DNA of 52,332 nucleotides from Actinomycetes bacterium (GTDB lineage: Bacteria; Actinomycetota; Acidimicrobiia; Acidimicrobiales; RAAP-2). Positions 16,080 through 24,427 of this stretch are shown here, piece after piece (position 1 is the first letter of the stretch; each line of letters opens with the position of its first letter). The position numbers were made by a program, and so were the translations under genes. Under the pieces are notes generated by a model, which saw nothing but the letters and a program-made list of their open reading frames with translations, was not told where the DNA came from and ran no database searches. The stretch is from NCBI GenBank assembly GCA_021785695.1, contig JAJYEQ010000011.1, positions 1 through 52,332 of the forward strand, written 5' to 3'.

Positions 16080-16618
16080 CGGTCCAGGTAGCGCTGACCC
16101 GCCGGGCCGCTCTTCTCGGGGTGGAACTGCACGCCGACAAAGGAGCCGTGCTCGACGATGGCCGCCACGCCCTCGGCGAGCGCGACCGCCGCCGGCGTGC
16201 GGGCGCCGTAGGAGTGGGCGAAGTAGAAGGTCTCGCCACCGGGCTGCACCGTCGCCCAGCCCAGACGGGGCACGCGGCCCTCACGCAGGCGCTCCACGTG
16301 GCCCGGGACCAGGGCCAGCCCCACGACGCCGCCGTCCTCCTCGGAGTCCTCGAGGGCCAGCTGCAGTCCGAGGCAGATCCCGAGCACCGGCCGGCCCGCG
16401 GCGACGCGCTCACCCAGCGCCTCGGCGGCGCCGGTGGCCCGCAGGTGCGCCATGGCGCTGGCCGCCGAGCCCACACCCGGGAGGATGACGTGGCTGGCCC
16501 GGGCGATCACGGCGGGCGTGGCCGACACCTCGCTCGCGCGTCCCAGGCGCGCCAGCGAGGCGCGGACCGAGCGCGTGTTGCCGGCGCCGTAGTCGACGAT
16601 GATCACCGGATCGCTCAC
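16061..16618 (-). CDS. hisH: HisH: imidazole glycerol phosphate synthase glutaminase subunit
   Basis: A 185-aa class I glutamine amidotransferase supplying ammonia to HisF. The triad is C82 in GICLGLQ and H166/E168 in QFHPEKS; the oxyanion strand is LPGVGS near residue 46. The start is a GTG whose last bases overlap the stop of the upstream hisC-hisB gene (GTGA). The family is usually about 200 aa, so this is slightly compact. Confidence 0.95.
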   Translation of the reverse strand: MSDPVIIVDYGAGNTRSVRASLARLGRASEVSATPAVIARASHVILPGVGSAASAMAHLRATGAAEALGERVAAGRPVLGICLGLQLALEDSEEDGGVVGLALVPGHVERLREGRVPRLGWATVQPGGETFYFAHSYGARTPAAVALAEGVAAIVEHGSFVGVQFHPEKSGPAGQRYLDRCLTPA

Positions 16619-18135
16619 AGGGATCCCTTGGTCGAGGCGACCTGGGTGCCGACCTGGCGTAGGGCCACCGCCAGGGCCCGGCCCACCGCCTTGAAGCTGG
16701 CCTCGGCCACGTGATGGGCGTTGGCGCCCGTGGCCGTGACGTGCAGGGTCAGGCGCGCGGTCTGCACGAAGGACTCCAGGGCGTGGGTGGCCATGCCGGG
16801 ATCAGGGTCGATCGACAGCTGGGCCACGGGCCGGCCCGACAGGTCGACGACCGCGTGGGCCAGGGCCTCGTCCATGGGCACGCGCGCCTCGCCGTAGCGG
16901 GCCAGCCCGCGGCGATCGCCCAGGGCGTCGTCCAAAGTGGCCCCGACGGTGCGCATCATGTCCTCGACCGTGTGGTGGTCCCCCGTCTCGAGGTCGCCGA
17001 CCCCGTCGACGCGCAGGTCCCAGCCCGCGTGGAAGGCCAGCTGCTGGAGCATGTGGTCGTAGAAGCCCTCACCCGACTGGACCAGGACGCGCCCCTCGCC
17101 GCGCACGCGCAGGCGGACCAGGAAGCGGGTCTCGGCCGTCGCCCGGCGCCGTCGGGTCCAGGGGGAGACCACCGCGGCACCGCTGCGCCAGGCCCGGAGG
17201 GCCTCGAGCAGGACGTCGTCGTCGAGGGCGTCGCGCACGCTGATGCGCAGTCCCCCGGCGAAGGCGCGCAGGACGACACCGGCCGGCAGCAGGGCGTCGA
17301 CCAGCTGCTGGGGATCGTCCATCGGGATGAACAGGAAGTTGGTGTGCGAGGGCAGCGGCGTCAGGCCGAGGCCGCGCAGCTCGGCGGCAAGGCGCTCGCG
17401 CTCGGCCAGCTGAGCGCTCACGTCGAGCGGCGTGGCCAGGGCGGCCAGGGCCAGGGCGGCCGAGACCGACGAGACCGACAGGGGCGCCTGGTACGACGAG
17501 ATCACCTCGACCGTGTCCGGGCAGGCCAGCGCGTAGCCCACCCGGGCACCGGCCAGGCCGTAGGCCTTGGAGAAGGTGCGCAGGACGATCGCCCCCGAGG
17601 CCAGGCGATCCAGGGCGTCGACGCCGGCGTAGTCGGCGTAGGCCTCGTCGATCACGAGCTGCCCGGGCACGTCGGGAACCTCGGGGAGCTCGCCGGTCGG
17701 GTTGTTGGGCCGGCACACGAACACCAGGTCGGCGGTCGCGGGGTCCTCGACCATCTGGGCTCCGGCCATGGCGGCGGCGAACCGGTACATCGAGTAGGAG
17801 TGCGTGGGCACCGTGGCGACGGTGCCCCCCGTGGCGAAGAGTCGGGCCAGCAGGACGATGAACTCGTCGCTGCCCGCCCCCAGGGCCACGGACTCCAGGG
17901 CGACGCCGTGGCGGCGGGCAATCGCGGCTCGCAGGGGCTCGTAGCGGCCCCGGTCGTACTCGTTGATCTCGGCCAGGGCCGCCGCGACGGTGGAGGGACG
18001 CGCGACGGGTGCCGGCGCCGCGGGCACGTTGCCGTCGAAGCGGATGATGGCCCGCGGGTCGAGCCCCACCTGGGCGGCCAGGCGCTCGTTGGACGGCGGC
18101 CACTGGTAGGCCGGGCGGGCGCGCGGCGTGCTCAT
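16615..18135 (-). CDS. hisCB: HisC-HisB fusion: histidinol-phosphate aminotransferase / imidazoleglycerol-phosphate dehydratase
   Basis: One uninterrupted frame encodes 506 aa holding two his enzymes. Residues 1-320 are a fold-type I aminotransferase with DGNVPAAP, CRPNNPTGE, VIDEAYADY, and the PLP lysine K190 in RTFSKAYGLAGARVGY. Residues about 330-506 are a complete HisB dehydratase with GFYDHMLQQLAFH (H361), GDHHTVEDMM (H387-H388), MDEALAHAVVDLSGRP and the C-terminal STKGSL. The link is short and basic (SPWTRRRRATAETR). There is no stop or internal ATG with SD at the junction. It overlaps hisD by ATGA and hisH by GTGA. In most bacteria hisC and hisB are separate; the well-known HisB fusion is to the HisN phosphatase, not to HisC. 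Confidence 0.9.
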   Translation of the reverse strand: MSTPRARPAYQWPPSNERLAAQVGLDPRAIIRFDGNVPAAPAPVARPSTVAAALAEINEYDRGRYEPLRAAIARRHGVALESVALGAGSDEFIVLLARLFATGGTVATVPTHSYSMYRFAAAMAGAQMVEDPATADLVFVCRPNNPTGELPEVPDVPGQLVIDEAYADYAGVDALDRLASGAIVLRTFSKAYGLAGARVGYALACPDTVEVISSYQAPLSVSSVSAALALAALATPLDVSAQLAERERLAAELRGLGLTPLPSHTNFLFIPMDDPQQLVDALLPAGVVLRAFAGGLRISVRDALDDDVLLEALRAWRSGAAVVSPWTRRRRATAETRFLVRLRVRGEGRVLVQSGEGFYDHMLQQLAFHAGWDLRVDGVGDLETGDHHTVEDMMRTVGATLDDALGDRRGLARYGEARVPMDEALAHAVVDLSGRPVAQLSIDPDPGMATHALESFVQTARLTLHVTATGANAHHVAEASFKAVGRALAVALRQVGTQVASTKGSL

Positions 18136-19190
18136 CGGCGCGCCGTCGCCTTGTGGGCGGGCATGCCCTCGAGATCCGCCAGCGCCTCGATCGTGGGCGC
18201 CAGGCGCGCCAGGCCGTCCTGGGAGACTCGCTGGATGGTCACCGGCTTGAGGAAACTTTCCAGGCCGAGCCCCCCGGTGGCTCGGGCCCAGCGACCCGTC
18301 GGCAGGACGTGGTTGCCTCCCGTGGCGTAGTCGCCCGCCGGGACCGGGGCGAAGGGACCGACGAACACCGCGCCCGCGCAGCGGATGCGCGGGGCCAGGG
18401 ACTCGGCTCGCTCGCCGAGCAGGGCGACGTGCTCGGGCGCCCACGTCTCGAGCTCGGCCAGCGCCGCGTCGAGGTCGTCGTCGACCCAGATGACGTGGGC
18501 GCGCGAGTCGGGCCCGTGCTCCATCTGGGCGTCGAGCTCCTGGCGCACGATGCGCTCGTCGAACCCGCGATCAGCCACGACCACGACCTCGCTGGGCCCG
18601 GCCGGCAGGTCGATGGCGACCTCCCGGCTCACCAGCAGCTTGGCCGCGTTGACCGCACCGCCCCCGGGTCCGACGATCTTGTCGACGGCCGGGATCGAGT
18701 CGGTGCCAAAGGCCATCGCCGCGATCGCGTGAGCCCCGCCCACCGCCCAGACGTCCCCGAAGCCGAGCAGGGCGGCGGCGGCGGCCACGGCGGCCGCCCC
18801 GCGGGGTGGCGTGCAGATGACGATCTGCTCGACGCCAGCCTCGCGTGCCGGCACAGCCGTCATGATCAGCGAGGAGACCAGGCCGCTGGGCACGTAGATG
18901 CCGACGCGTCGCAGAGGGGCCCAGCGACGCTCGAGGATCACGCCCGGCGAGACCTCGAGCTCGACGTCGGCGGGTCGCTGGGCCCGGTGCCAGCGCGCGA
19001 CCGCGTCGGCGGCCGCGAGGATGGCCGCGGTGGGCACGTCGCCGTAGGGCGTGGCCCGCTCGGGCACCGCCGACGTCGTGTGGTCCAGCACGCGCGACCA
19101 GTAGGCGACGGCCTCGTCCCCGCGCTGGCGCACGTCCACGACGATCTCCTCGACGCTGAAGGACTGCGGGCTCGTGGGCGATCGGCTCAT
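18132..19190 (-). CDS. hisD: HisD: histidinol dehydrogenase, compact form
   Basis: A 352-aa Zn enzyme catalysing the last two oxidations to histidine. Zinc ligands and catalytic residues are conserved: Q222 and H225 (DAQMEHGPDS), E253-H254 (WAPEHV), D287 (AGDYATGGNHVLP) and H346 (GMPAHK). The NAD-site segment VDKIVGPGGG has Gly where most HisD have Asn (GPGN). The usual length is about 430 aa. Here roughly 35 residues are missing between the QMEHGPDS motif and the EH motif, and the N-terminal arm is shorter. The ATG at 19190 overlaps the hisG stop (ATGA). Confidence 0.9.
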   Translation of the reverse strand: MSRSPTSPQSFSVEEIVVDVRQRGDEAVAYWSRVLDHTTSAVPERATPYGDVPTAAILAAADAVARWHRAQRPADVELEVSPGVILERRWAPLRRVGIYVPSGLVSSLIMTAVPAREAGVEQIVICTPPRGAAAVAAAAALLGFGDVWAVGGAHAIAAMAFGTDSIPAVDKIVGPGGGAVNAAKLLVSREVAIDLPAGPSEVVVVADRGFDERIVRQELDAQMEHGPDSRAHVIWVDDDLDAALAELETWAPEHVALLGERAESLAPRIRCAGAVFVGPFAPVPAGDYATGGNHVLPTGRWARATGGLGLESFLKPVTIQRVSQDGLARLAPTIEALADLEGMPAHKATARR

Positions 19191-20044
19191 GGCAGCATCC
19201 GTTCGACGGGCAAAGTGAGGATCGAGCTGGCCCCGTGGGCCTTGAGGCGCGGCAGCAGGGACCAGATGTCGGCCGCCGGCACGAGGGCGTGGACCGCCAC
19301 GACGCCCGGCGTGGCCAACTCCATGACCGTAGGTGACCCTGCGGTGGGCAGCAGCGTGGTCACCGCCTCCAGGTCGGCGCGCCGGACGTTGCACAGGAGG
19401 TAGCGGCTGGCCCGCGCGTTGGTCACGCTGCCCAGCACGGTCGTCAAGGTGCGCTGGGCCTCGATGTCGTCGGACCCGGTGCGACCGATCAGGACCGCCT
19501 CGGACTCGAAGAGCGTCCCGATGGTGCGCAGGCCGTTGGTGCGCAGGGTGCTGCCCGTCGAGACCAGGTCGACGATCGCCTCGGCCAGGCCCAGGCGCGG
19601 CGCGATCTCGGCCGCGCCGGTCACGCGGACCACTTCGACGTCGATGCCTAGCGCGCCCAGGACCTCCCCGGTCACGCGAGGGTGCGACGTCGCCACCCGA
19701 CGCCCGCCCAGGTCCTCGAGGCGCGTCGCCGTGTCCTCCAGGGGAACGGCGGCTTGCAACGAGCACTTCCCGAAGCCCAGGCGCAGCAGCTCGACCACGT
19801 CGCAGCGCCGCTCGGCCAGCAGGTCCAGTCCCGTGATGCCGCAGTCCACCACGCCGTCTTGGACGTACTCGGGCACGTCGTCGGCGCGCACGAAGAGCAG
19901 GTCGATGTCCGCGTTGCGGCAGTGGGACTGCAGCATGCGCTCCCCAGGCTCTTGGGGGTCCACCCCGCTGGCCTCGAGTAGCGACCAGGCCGGCTGGCGC
20001 AGGCGGCCCTTGGAGGGCAGGGCCAGGCTCAGGCGCCGGCTCAT
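19187..20044 (-). CDS. hisG: HisG: ATP phosphoribosyltransferase (long form)
   Basis: A 285-aa first enzyme of histidine synthesis. It starts with LSLALPSKGRLRQP, has DVVELLRLGFGKCSL and the PRPP loop EAIVDLVSTGSTLRTNGL (about residues 155-172), and continues into a C-terminal ACT-like regulatory domain. That makes it the long, hexameric form that needs no HisZ and is usually inhibited by histidine. The ATG at 20044 overlaps the stop of the TrpR-like regulator, so the regulator is cotranslated with the pathway. Confidence 0.95.
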   Translation of the reverse strand: MSRRLSLALPSKGRLRQPAWSLLEASGVDPQEPGERMLQSHCRNADIDLLFVRADDVPEYVQDGVVDCGITGLDLLAERRCDVVELLRLGFGKCSLQAAVPLEDTATRLEDLGGRRVATSHPRVTGEVLGALGIDVEVVRVTGAAEIAPRLGLAEAIVDLVSTGSTLRTNGLRTIGTLFESEAVLIGRTGSDDIEAQRTLTTVLGSVTNARASRYLLCNVRRADLEAVTTLLPTAGSPTVMELATPGVVAVHALVPAADIWSLLPRLKAHGASSILTLPVERMLP

Positions 20045-20355
20045 CGCGCCGCCCGCTCGAGCAGGGCGCGGTAGCCACCTTCGCCGTAGCGCAGCCAGTG
20101 CGCCACCCGGGTGACCGTGGCCGTCGAGGCGCCGGTGCGGCGCGACACCTCGTGGTAGGGCAGCCCCTGGTCCACCAGGCGCGCGACGTGCCAGCGCTGG
20201 CCCAGGGCATCGAGCTCGTTGGTGGTGCACAGGTCGCGCAGGAACGCGGCCACCTCGTCGGGACCGCGCAGCGCCACGAACGCCGCGACGAGGTCCGCGA
20301 ATCGATTGACGGTGTCCTCGTGGGACTCCGCAGGAACTACCCGGCCACTGGTCAT
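20041..20355 (-). CDS. TrpR/YerC-family helix-turn-helix regulator
   Basis: A 104-aa all-helical protein of the YerC/YecD TrpR-like family. It shows FLRDLCTTNELDALGQRWHVARLV and the helix-turn-helix LPYHEVSRRTGASTATVTRVAHWL near residues 65-88. It is the first gene of the minus-strand his operon and diverges from hisA. The 30-bp gap is rich in TAGTA/CTACT inverted repeats, so it probably senses histidine or another signal and controls both transcripts. The ATG at 20355 has TAGCAT 6 nt upstream and no SD. Confidence 0.8.
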   Translation of the reverse strand: MTSGRVVPAESHEDTVNRFADLVAAFVALRGPDEVAAFLRDLCTTNELDALGQRWHVARLVDQGLPYHEVSRRTGASTATVTRVAHWLRYGEGGYRALLERAAR

Positions 20356-20376
20356 AGTAGTATGCTACTCTACTAG
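20355..20376. promoter_or_regulatory. Palindromic operator/promoter between TrpR-like gene and hisA
   Basis: AGTAG-TATG-CTACT (20356-20369) is a perfect inverted repeat, nested in TAGTAG (20355-20360) and CTACTA (20370-20375). CTAG half-sites of this sort are typical of TrpR operators. On the minus strand TAGCAT (20367-20362) sits 6 nt before the regulator ATG; on the plus strand TACTCT (20366-20371) precedes hisA by 14 nt. Confidence 0.55.
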
Positions 20377-20385
20377 AACACTGGT

Positions 20386-21141
20386 ATGCAACTCATCCCT
20401 GCAGTCGACGTCCTCGACGGACAGGCCGTGCGACTCGAGCGCGGTGACTACACCGCCGTCACCTTCCGCCACGACCTGGCCGACTTCCTCGCGCGCGTGG
20501 TCGCCACGAGGCCTGCCCTCATCCACGTGGTCGATCTCGACGGCGCGCGCCGAGGCCGCAGCGACCCGGCCCTCCTCGCGCGCTGCGTGACGCTCGCGGG
20601 CGCCACGCCACTCCAGGTCTCGGGCGGGCTGCGCAGCCTGGCGGCCGCCCAGAGCGCTCTCGCCAGCGGCGCCGCGCGCGTGATCATGGGCTCGGCCGCG
20701 TGGGACCGCCCGGCCAGCCTGGGCCAGCTGGTGGAGGCCCTCGGCGACCGGCTCGTCGTCGCTCTCGACGTGCGCGACGGCCATATCGCGGTGCGGGGAT
20801 GGACGGCCACCGAGCACGTCACGATCGGCGAGGCCCTCCAGCGCTGCGTGGAGGCGGGCACGCGCCGCATCCACGTCACCGCCATCGAGCGCGACGGCAC
20901 GATGGCGGGACCGGACCTCACCTTGTACGAGGAGGCGTGCGCCAGCGGGATCCCCGTCGTCGCGGCGGGGGGTGTGCGCGACGATCGCGACGTCGAGCGC
21001 CTGGCCGAGGTGGGCTGCGAGGCCGCCGTCATGGGCCTGGGCTACCTGCGACGCATCGGGCTGCGCCTCACCGAGGATCCGCGACGGCGCGACCTCGTTG
21101 AAGAGGCCGATTTCGGGGATACCAGCACCCCGGAACCGTGA
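20386..21141 (+). CDS. hisA: HisA: ProFAR isomerase (possibly PriA, HisA/TrpF bifunctional)
   Basis: A 251-aa (beta/alpha)8 isomerase acting before HisHF. Asp in LIPAVDVLDGQAVRL (D8) and ERDGTMAGPDL are the two catalytic acids; phosphate loops VSGGLRS and AAGGVRDD are present. In many actinobacteria the same gene (priA) also serves as phosphoribosylanthranilate isomerase; sequence alone does not settle that here. It is transcribed away from the rest of the his genes, across a shared operator. It is followed by an AT-rich region with a terminator. Confidence 0.9.
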   Translation: MQLIPAVDVLDGQAVRLERGDYTAVTFRHDLADFLARVVATRPALIHVVDLDGARRGRSDPALLARCVTLAGATPLQVSGGLRSLAAAQSALASGAARVIMGSAAWDRPASLGQLVEALGDRLVVALDVRDGHIAVRGWTATEHVTIGEALQRCVEAGTRRIHVTAIERDGTMAGPDLTLYEEACASGIPVVAAGGVRDDRDVERLAEVGCEAAVMGLGYLRRIGLRLTEDPRRRDLVEEADFGDTSTPEP

Positions 21142-21180
21142 TATTGCTCGCGGGTTTTCCCTGTTATCGCCCAGATATAG

Positions 21181-21205
21181 GAAAAGCCTCTTTTCTTTAT
21201 TGTTT
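21181..21205 (+). terminator. Rho-independent terminator after hisA
   Basis: GAAAAG (21181-21186) and CTTTTC (21190-21195) form a short stem followed by TTTATTGTTT. It lies in a 147-bp AT-rich intergenic stretch that stands out from its GC-rich surroundings. Confidence 0.5.
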
Positions 21206-21288
21206 CCCTCTCTAGTGACTTATTGCCCTACGGCATCGGGCGCTCTCACCGGCACAATGGAGATGTCTCCCAAAACAAAGAGGTTGCC

Positions 21289-21840
21289 ATGAGGCGCAAG
21301 GCACTTGACAAACTGCTCACCATGGTCGGTGGTCTGCTGACCATCGTCCTGATCGCCGCGGGGGGGCTGCTCATGTGGGGCTACAGCTTCGCCAACTCCC
21401 AGGTCCACAGCCAGCTCGCCGCTCAGAGGATCTACTTCCCGGCCAAGGACTCCCCATCACTCCAGAACCCGTTGATCAAGCCGTACCTGACGCCCTACGC
21501 CGGTCAGCAGCTGCTCAACGGCCGTCAGGCCGAGGTCTGGGCGGACCACTACATCGCCGTCCACCTGCAGGAGATCGGCGGAGGCAAGACCTACGCGGAG
21601 GTCAGCGCGGCCGCCCTCGCCGACCCCTCGAACAAGGCCCTGGCCAGCGAGGCACAGACGCTCTTCCAGGGTGAGACCCTGCGCGGGACCCTGCTGACCG
21701 CCTACGCCTTCTGGATGTTCGGGCAGATCGCCGAGTGGTCCGCGATCGCGATGTTCATCGGCGCTGCGCTGATGCTCGTCTTGACGATTCTCGGCTGGAC
21801 GCAGTACAAGAAGCGCGACCCCGAGCACATCGTGATCTAA
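21289..21840 (+). CDS. Membrane-anchored protein with extracytoplasmic domain, unknown
   Basis: A 183-aa protein with an N-terminal helix (about residues 10-35: LLTMVGGLLTIVLIAAGGLL), a polar region of about 110 residues likely outside the membrane, and a C-terminal helix (about 140-170) ending in a basic tail QYKKRDPEHIVI. The middle region contains AAQRIYFPAKDSPSLQNP and LNGRQAEVWADHYIAVHL. I recognise the type as an actinobacterial hypothetical family but no function. The ATG has AGAGG upstream. It is followed by two strong hairpins. Confidence 0.7.
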   Translation: MRRKALDKLLTMVGGLLTIVLIAAGGLLMWGYSFANSQVHSQLAAQRIYFPAKDSPSLQNPLIKPYLTPYAGQQLLNGRQAEVWADHYIAVHLQEIGGGKTYAEVSAAALADPSNKALASEAQTLFQGETLRGTLLTAYAFWMFGQIAEWSAIAMFIGAALMLVLTILGWTQYKKRDPEHIVI

Positions 21841-21847
21841 AGACCTT

Positions 21848-21892
21848 CGGACCACGTCACGACCCGAGGCCCCTTCTTCGTGGCGTGGTCCG
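21848..21892 (+). terminator. 15-bp stem hairpin after the membrane protein
   Basis: Arms 21848-21862 and 21878-21892 pair over 15 positions with one G-U. It begins 8 nt after the stop codon. Confidence 0.65.
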
Positions 21893-21901
21893 GACTGCGC
21901 G

Positions 21902-21932
21902 GCCCCGGCGGTGTCTCTGACACCGCCGGGGC
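21902..21932. terminator. 14-bp perfect hairpin
   Basis: Arms 21902-21915 and 21919-21932 are perfect complements around a 3-nt loop. Second of two tandem hairpins separating this gene from the pirin gene. Confidence 0.65.
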
Positions 21933-21976
21933 GCCTCCCATTCGGGGGACGGGTACCATCGCTGTGGCGACCCCTG

Positions 21977-22876
21977 ATGGATTCTCGAGCTGACGAGCCT
22001 GCAGTGCTGACCTCGCACATCGCGAGGGTCGGCGCGATCTCCGTGCGCCGCGCCTTGCCCCAGCGCCTCCAGCGCACCGTGGGCGCCTGGTGCTTCGCCG
22101 ATCACCTCGGGCCGGCCAGCGTCACCGCGCAGCGGGGACTCGACATCGGCCCCCACCCGCACATCGGCCTGCAGACTCTCACCTGGCTCACGGCCGGTGA
22201 GGCGCTCCATCGTGACGGCCTGGGCACCGAGCAGACCATCCGGCCCGGCCAGCTGAACCTGATGACCGCGGGTGGGGGCGTGGCGCACTCCGAGGAGGCC
22301 ACCGGCTCCTACGCCGGTCGCCTCGAGGGGATCCAGCTGTGGGTGGCGCTGCCCGAGGCGACACGCCACGGGCCCGCGAGCTTTGAGCACCACGCGGCCC
22401 TGCCTCGCTTCGCCGAGCCGGCGCTCGACGTCACCGTGCTCGTGGGGGCCTACGGCGGCGTCTCGAGCCCGGCGCGTCACGACACCCCGCTGGTCGGCCT
22501 CGATCTCGCGCTGCGGGCTGAGGCACTGGTGCCGCTGGCGCCCGCCTACGAGCACGCCCTGATCGTCCTGGAGGGTGCCGTGAGCGCGCCCGGCGCGTCC
22601 CTGGGGCCGGGCCAGATCGCCATCTGGCAGCCGGGTCGCGACGCGCTGCGCCTCGTGCCCCGCGAGCCGAGTCGGGCGATCCTCCTGGGCGGGCCGCCCT
22701 TCCCCGAGACCATCTCGATGTGGTGGAACTTCGTGGCCCGCACGCGCGACGAGATCGCCGCGGCCGCACGCTCGTGGCGCGAGCGCGACGGGCGCTTCGC
22801 CCCCGTCGCCAGCGCCCTGGCGCGCATCGAGGCGCCCGGACTGCCCTGGCATCGCGGCGATCGCCCGCGCCCCTGA
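21977..22876 (+). CDS. Pirin-family cupin protein
   Basis: A 299-aa bicupin. The N-terminal cupin carries the pirin metal site (GPHPHIGLQTLTW and GGGVAHSEEA), which binds Fe in characterised pirins, and RLEGIQLWVALPEA follows. Bacterial pirins act as quercetinases or as redox-linked interaction partners; the role here is unknown. The start ATG at 21977 gives the family-normal beginning. TACCAT at 21953 is a possible -10. It is convergent with arsC. Confidence 0.85.
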   Translation: MDSRADEPAVLTSHIARVGAISVRRALPQRLQRTVGAWCFADHLGPASVTAQRGLDIGPHPHIGLQTLTWLTAGEALHRDGLGTEQTIRPGQLNLMTAGGGVAHSEEATGSYAGRLEGIQLWVALPEATRHGPASFEHHAALPRFAEPALDVTVLVGAYGGVSSPARHDTPLVGLDLALRAEALVPLAPAYEHALIVLEGAVSAPGASLGPGQIAIWQPGRDALRLVPREPSRAILLGGPPFPETISMWWNFVARTRDEIAAAARSWRERDGRFAPVASALARIEAPGLPWHRGDRPRP

Positions 22877-22889
22877 GAAGCCTCGCGCT

Positions 22890-22913
22890 CGGGTCCCGGA
22901 CGCGTCGGACCCG
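22890..22913. terminator. Hairpin between convergent pirin and arsC
   Basis: CGGGTCC (22890-22896) pairs with GGACCCG (22907-22913). It lies between two stop codons and can serve both genes. Confidence 0.5.
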
Positions 22914-22922
22914 GCCCCGGGG

Positions 22923-23345
22923 CTACAGGTCGACGCCCAGCTCGCTGAGCAGCGCGCGAACCCGGGCATCGATCGCCGAGACGATGCGTTCGACGACCTC
23001 CACCGACTGGCCCGCCGGATCCTCGAGCACCCAGTCCTCGTAGCGCCGACCGGGCACGAACGGGCACGTCTCCCCGCAGCCCATCGTCACCACGACGTCG
23101 GCCTGCCCCACGACCTCCCCGCTGAGATGGCGCGGGCGCTCGGCCTGCGTGGACAGCCCCCGGCGAGCCAGCACCTCGGCGACGACGGGGTTCACGGCGT
23201 CGGCGGGCTCCGAGCCTGCCGACAACACGGCGACGCGGCCCGCGGCGTAGTGCTCGGTCAGAACCTTGGCGGCGACGGACCGCCCGGCGTTGTGCACGCA
23301 CGCGTACAAGACGGTGGGGACCCGCGGGAGCTCCGGGGAGCTCAT
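22923..23345 (-). CDS. arsC: Arsenate reductase, LMW-phosphatase family
   Basis: A 140-aa enzyme reducing As(V) to As(III). The P-loop is CVHNAGRS (nucleophile C16, R22); resolving cysteines C90 and C94 lie in MGCGETCP; the acid is in EDPAG (D109). This is the ArsC type coupled to thioredoxin or mycothiol/mycoredoxin, the second being usual in actinobacteria. It overlaps the acr3 stop by ATGA, forming an acr3-arsC operon. Confidence 0.9.
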   Translation of the reverse strand: MSSPELPRVPTVLYACVHNAGRSVAAKVLTEHYAAGRVAVLSAGSEPADAVNPVVAEVLARRGLSTQAERPRHLSGEVVGQADVVVTMGCGETCPFVPGRRYEDWVLEDPAGQSVEVVERIVSAIDARVRALLSELGVDL

Positions 23346-24427
23346 CGCGTCACCTGGCTCGTGAACCAGCGGCGCGACCAGGTCGCGGCGTAGACCAGCG
23401 CGATCAGCGCCGGCACCTCGATCAGCGGTCCGACCACGCCGGCCAGCGCCTCGCCCGAGGTCGCGCCAAAGGTGCCGATGGCCACCGCGATGGCCAGCTC
23501 GAAGTTGTTGCCCGCCGCCGTGAACGCGAGGGTCACCGTGCGCGGGTACCCCAGTCGCGAGCGGTACCCGAAGGCCATCGACACGCCCCACATGATGGCG
23601 AAGTAGATGAGCAGGGGAACGGCGATGCGCACCACTGACCACGGCCGGTGCACGATGGCGGCACCCTGCAGCGCGAACAGGATCACGATGGTGAACAGGA
23701 GGCCCCAGCGCGACAGCGGGGCCAGCCGCGGGATCAGCCGCCCCTCGTACCAGTCGCGTCCGCGCCGCCGCTCGCCGATCCGGCGCGTGAGGTACCCCGC
23801 GACGAGGGGGATCCCCAAGAAGATGACGACCGAGCGCGCGATCATGCCCGTCGCCACGTGCACCGAGGTCGTCTGCCAGCCCAGCCACCCCGGCAGCACC
23901 TCCAGGTAGAAGTAGCCCAGGACGGCGTAGGCCACCACCTGGAACAGGGAGTTCAGCGCGACCAGCACCGCGGCCGCCGTCCCGTCGCCGCAGGCCAGGT
24001 CGTTCCAGATCAGGACCATGGCGATGCACCGGGCCAGGCCCACCAGGATCAGCCCGGTCCGGTAGGCCGGATCGGCGCCGAGGAACGCCCAGGCGAGCAG
24101 GAACATGGCCAGGGGACCCACCACCCAGTTGAGGATCAGGGACGGGACGAGCAGGCGTCCGTCGCGGGCCACCGAACCCATGTCGCCGTAGCGGACCTTG
24201 GCGAGCACCGGGTACATCATGACGAGCAGTCCGATCGCGATGGGCAGGCTGGTCCCCTCGACCTGGATCCGCTCGAGAGCCGTTCCCAGCTGGGGCACCA
24301 GGTGCCCGAGCCCGAGGCCCACGACCATCGCTCCCGCGATCCACGCGGGCAGCAGCCGGTCGCCGCGCGACAGGTGGGGGCGCGCGGGCGGCGCGAGCGC
24401 GGTGAGGGGGGCGCCAGGATCTACCAT
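23342..24427 (-). CDS. acr3: Arsenite efflux permease Acr3
   Basis: A 361-aa, ten-helix carrier exporting As(III). The hallmark ARCIAMVLIWNDLA with the essential Cys (helix 4) and the AAGNNFELAIAVAI segment (helix 9) are present. Two starts are possible. The ATG at 24427 leaves room for an operator; the ATG at 24463 would overlap the divergent arsR start codon and put the operator inside the gene. I prefer 24427. Divergent from arsR, as in many ars loci. Confidence 0.9.
   Translation of the reverse strand: MVDPGAPLTALAPPARPHLSRGDRLLPAWIAGAMVVGLGLGHLVPQLGTALERIQVEGTSLPIAIGLLVMMYPVLAKVRYGDMGSVARDGRLLVPSLILNWVVGPLAMFLLAWAFLGADPAYRTGLILVGLARCIAMVLIWNDLACGDGTAAAVLVALNSLFQVVAYAVLGYFYLEVLPGWLGWQTTSVHVATGMIARSVVIFLGIPLVAGYLTRRIGERRRGRDWYEGRLIPRLAPLSRWGLLFTIVILFALQGAAIVHRPWSVVRIAVPLLIYFAIMWGVSMAFGYRSRLGYPRTVTLAFTAAGNNFELAIAVAIGTFGATSGEALAGVVGPLIEVPALIALVYAATWSRRWFTSQVTR

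Noticed and set aside
18136..18444. N-terminal extension of HisCB and similar extensions of HisD and HisG
   Set aside because: They overlap the upstream his gene in another frame, are Arg/Gly-rich, and the ATGA junctions give family-normal starts.
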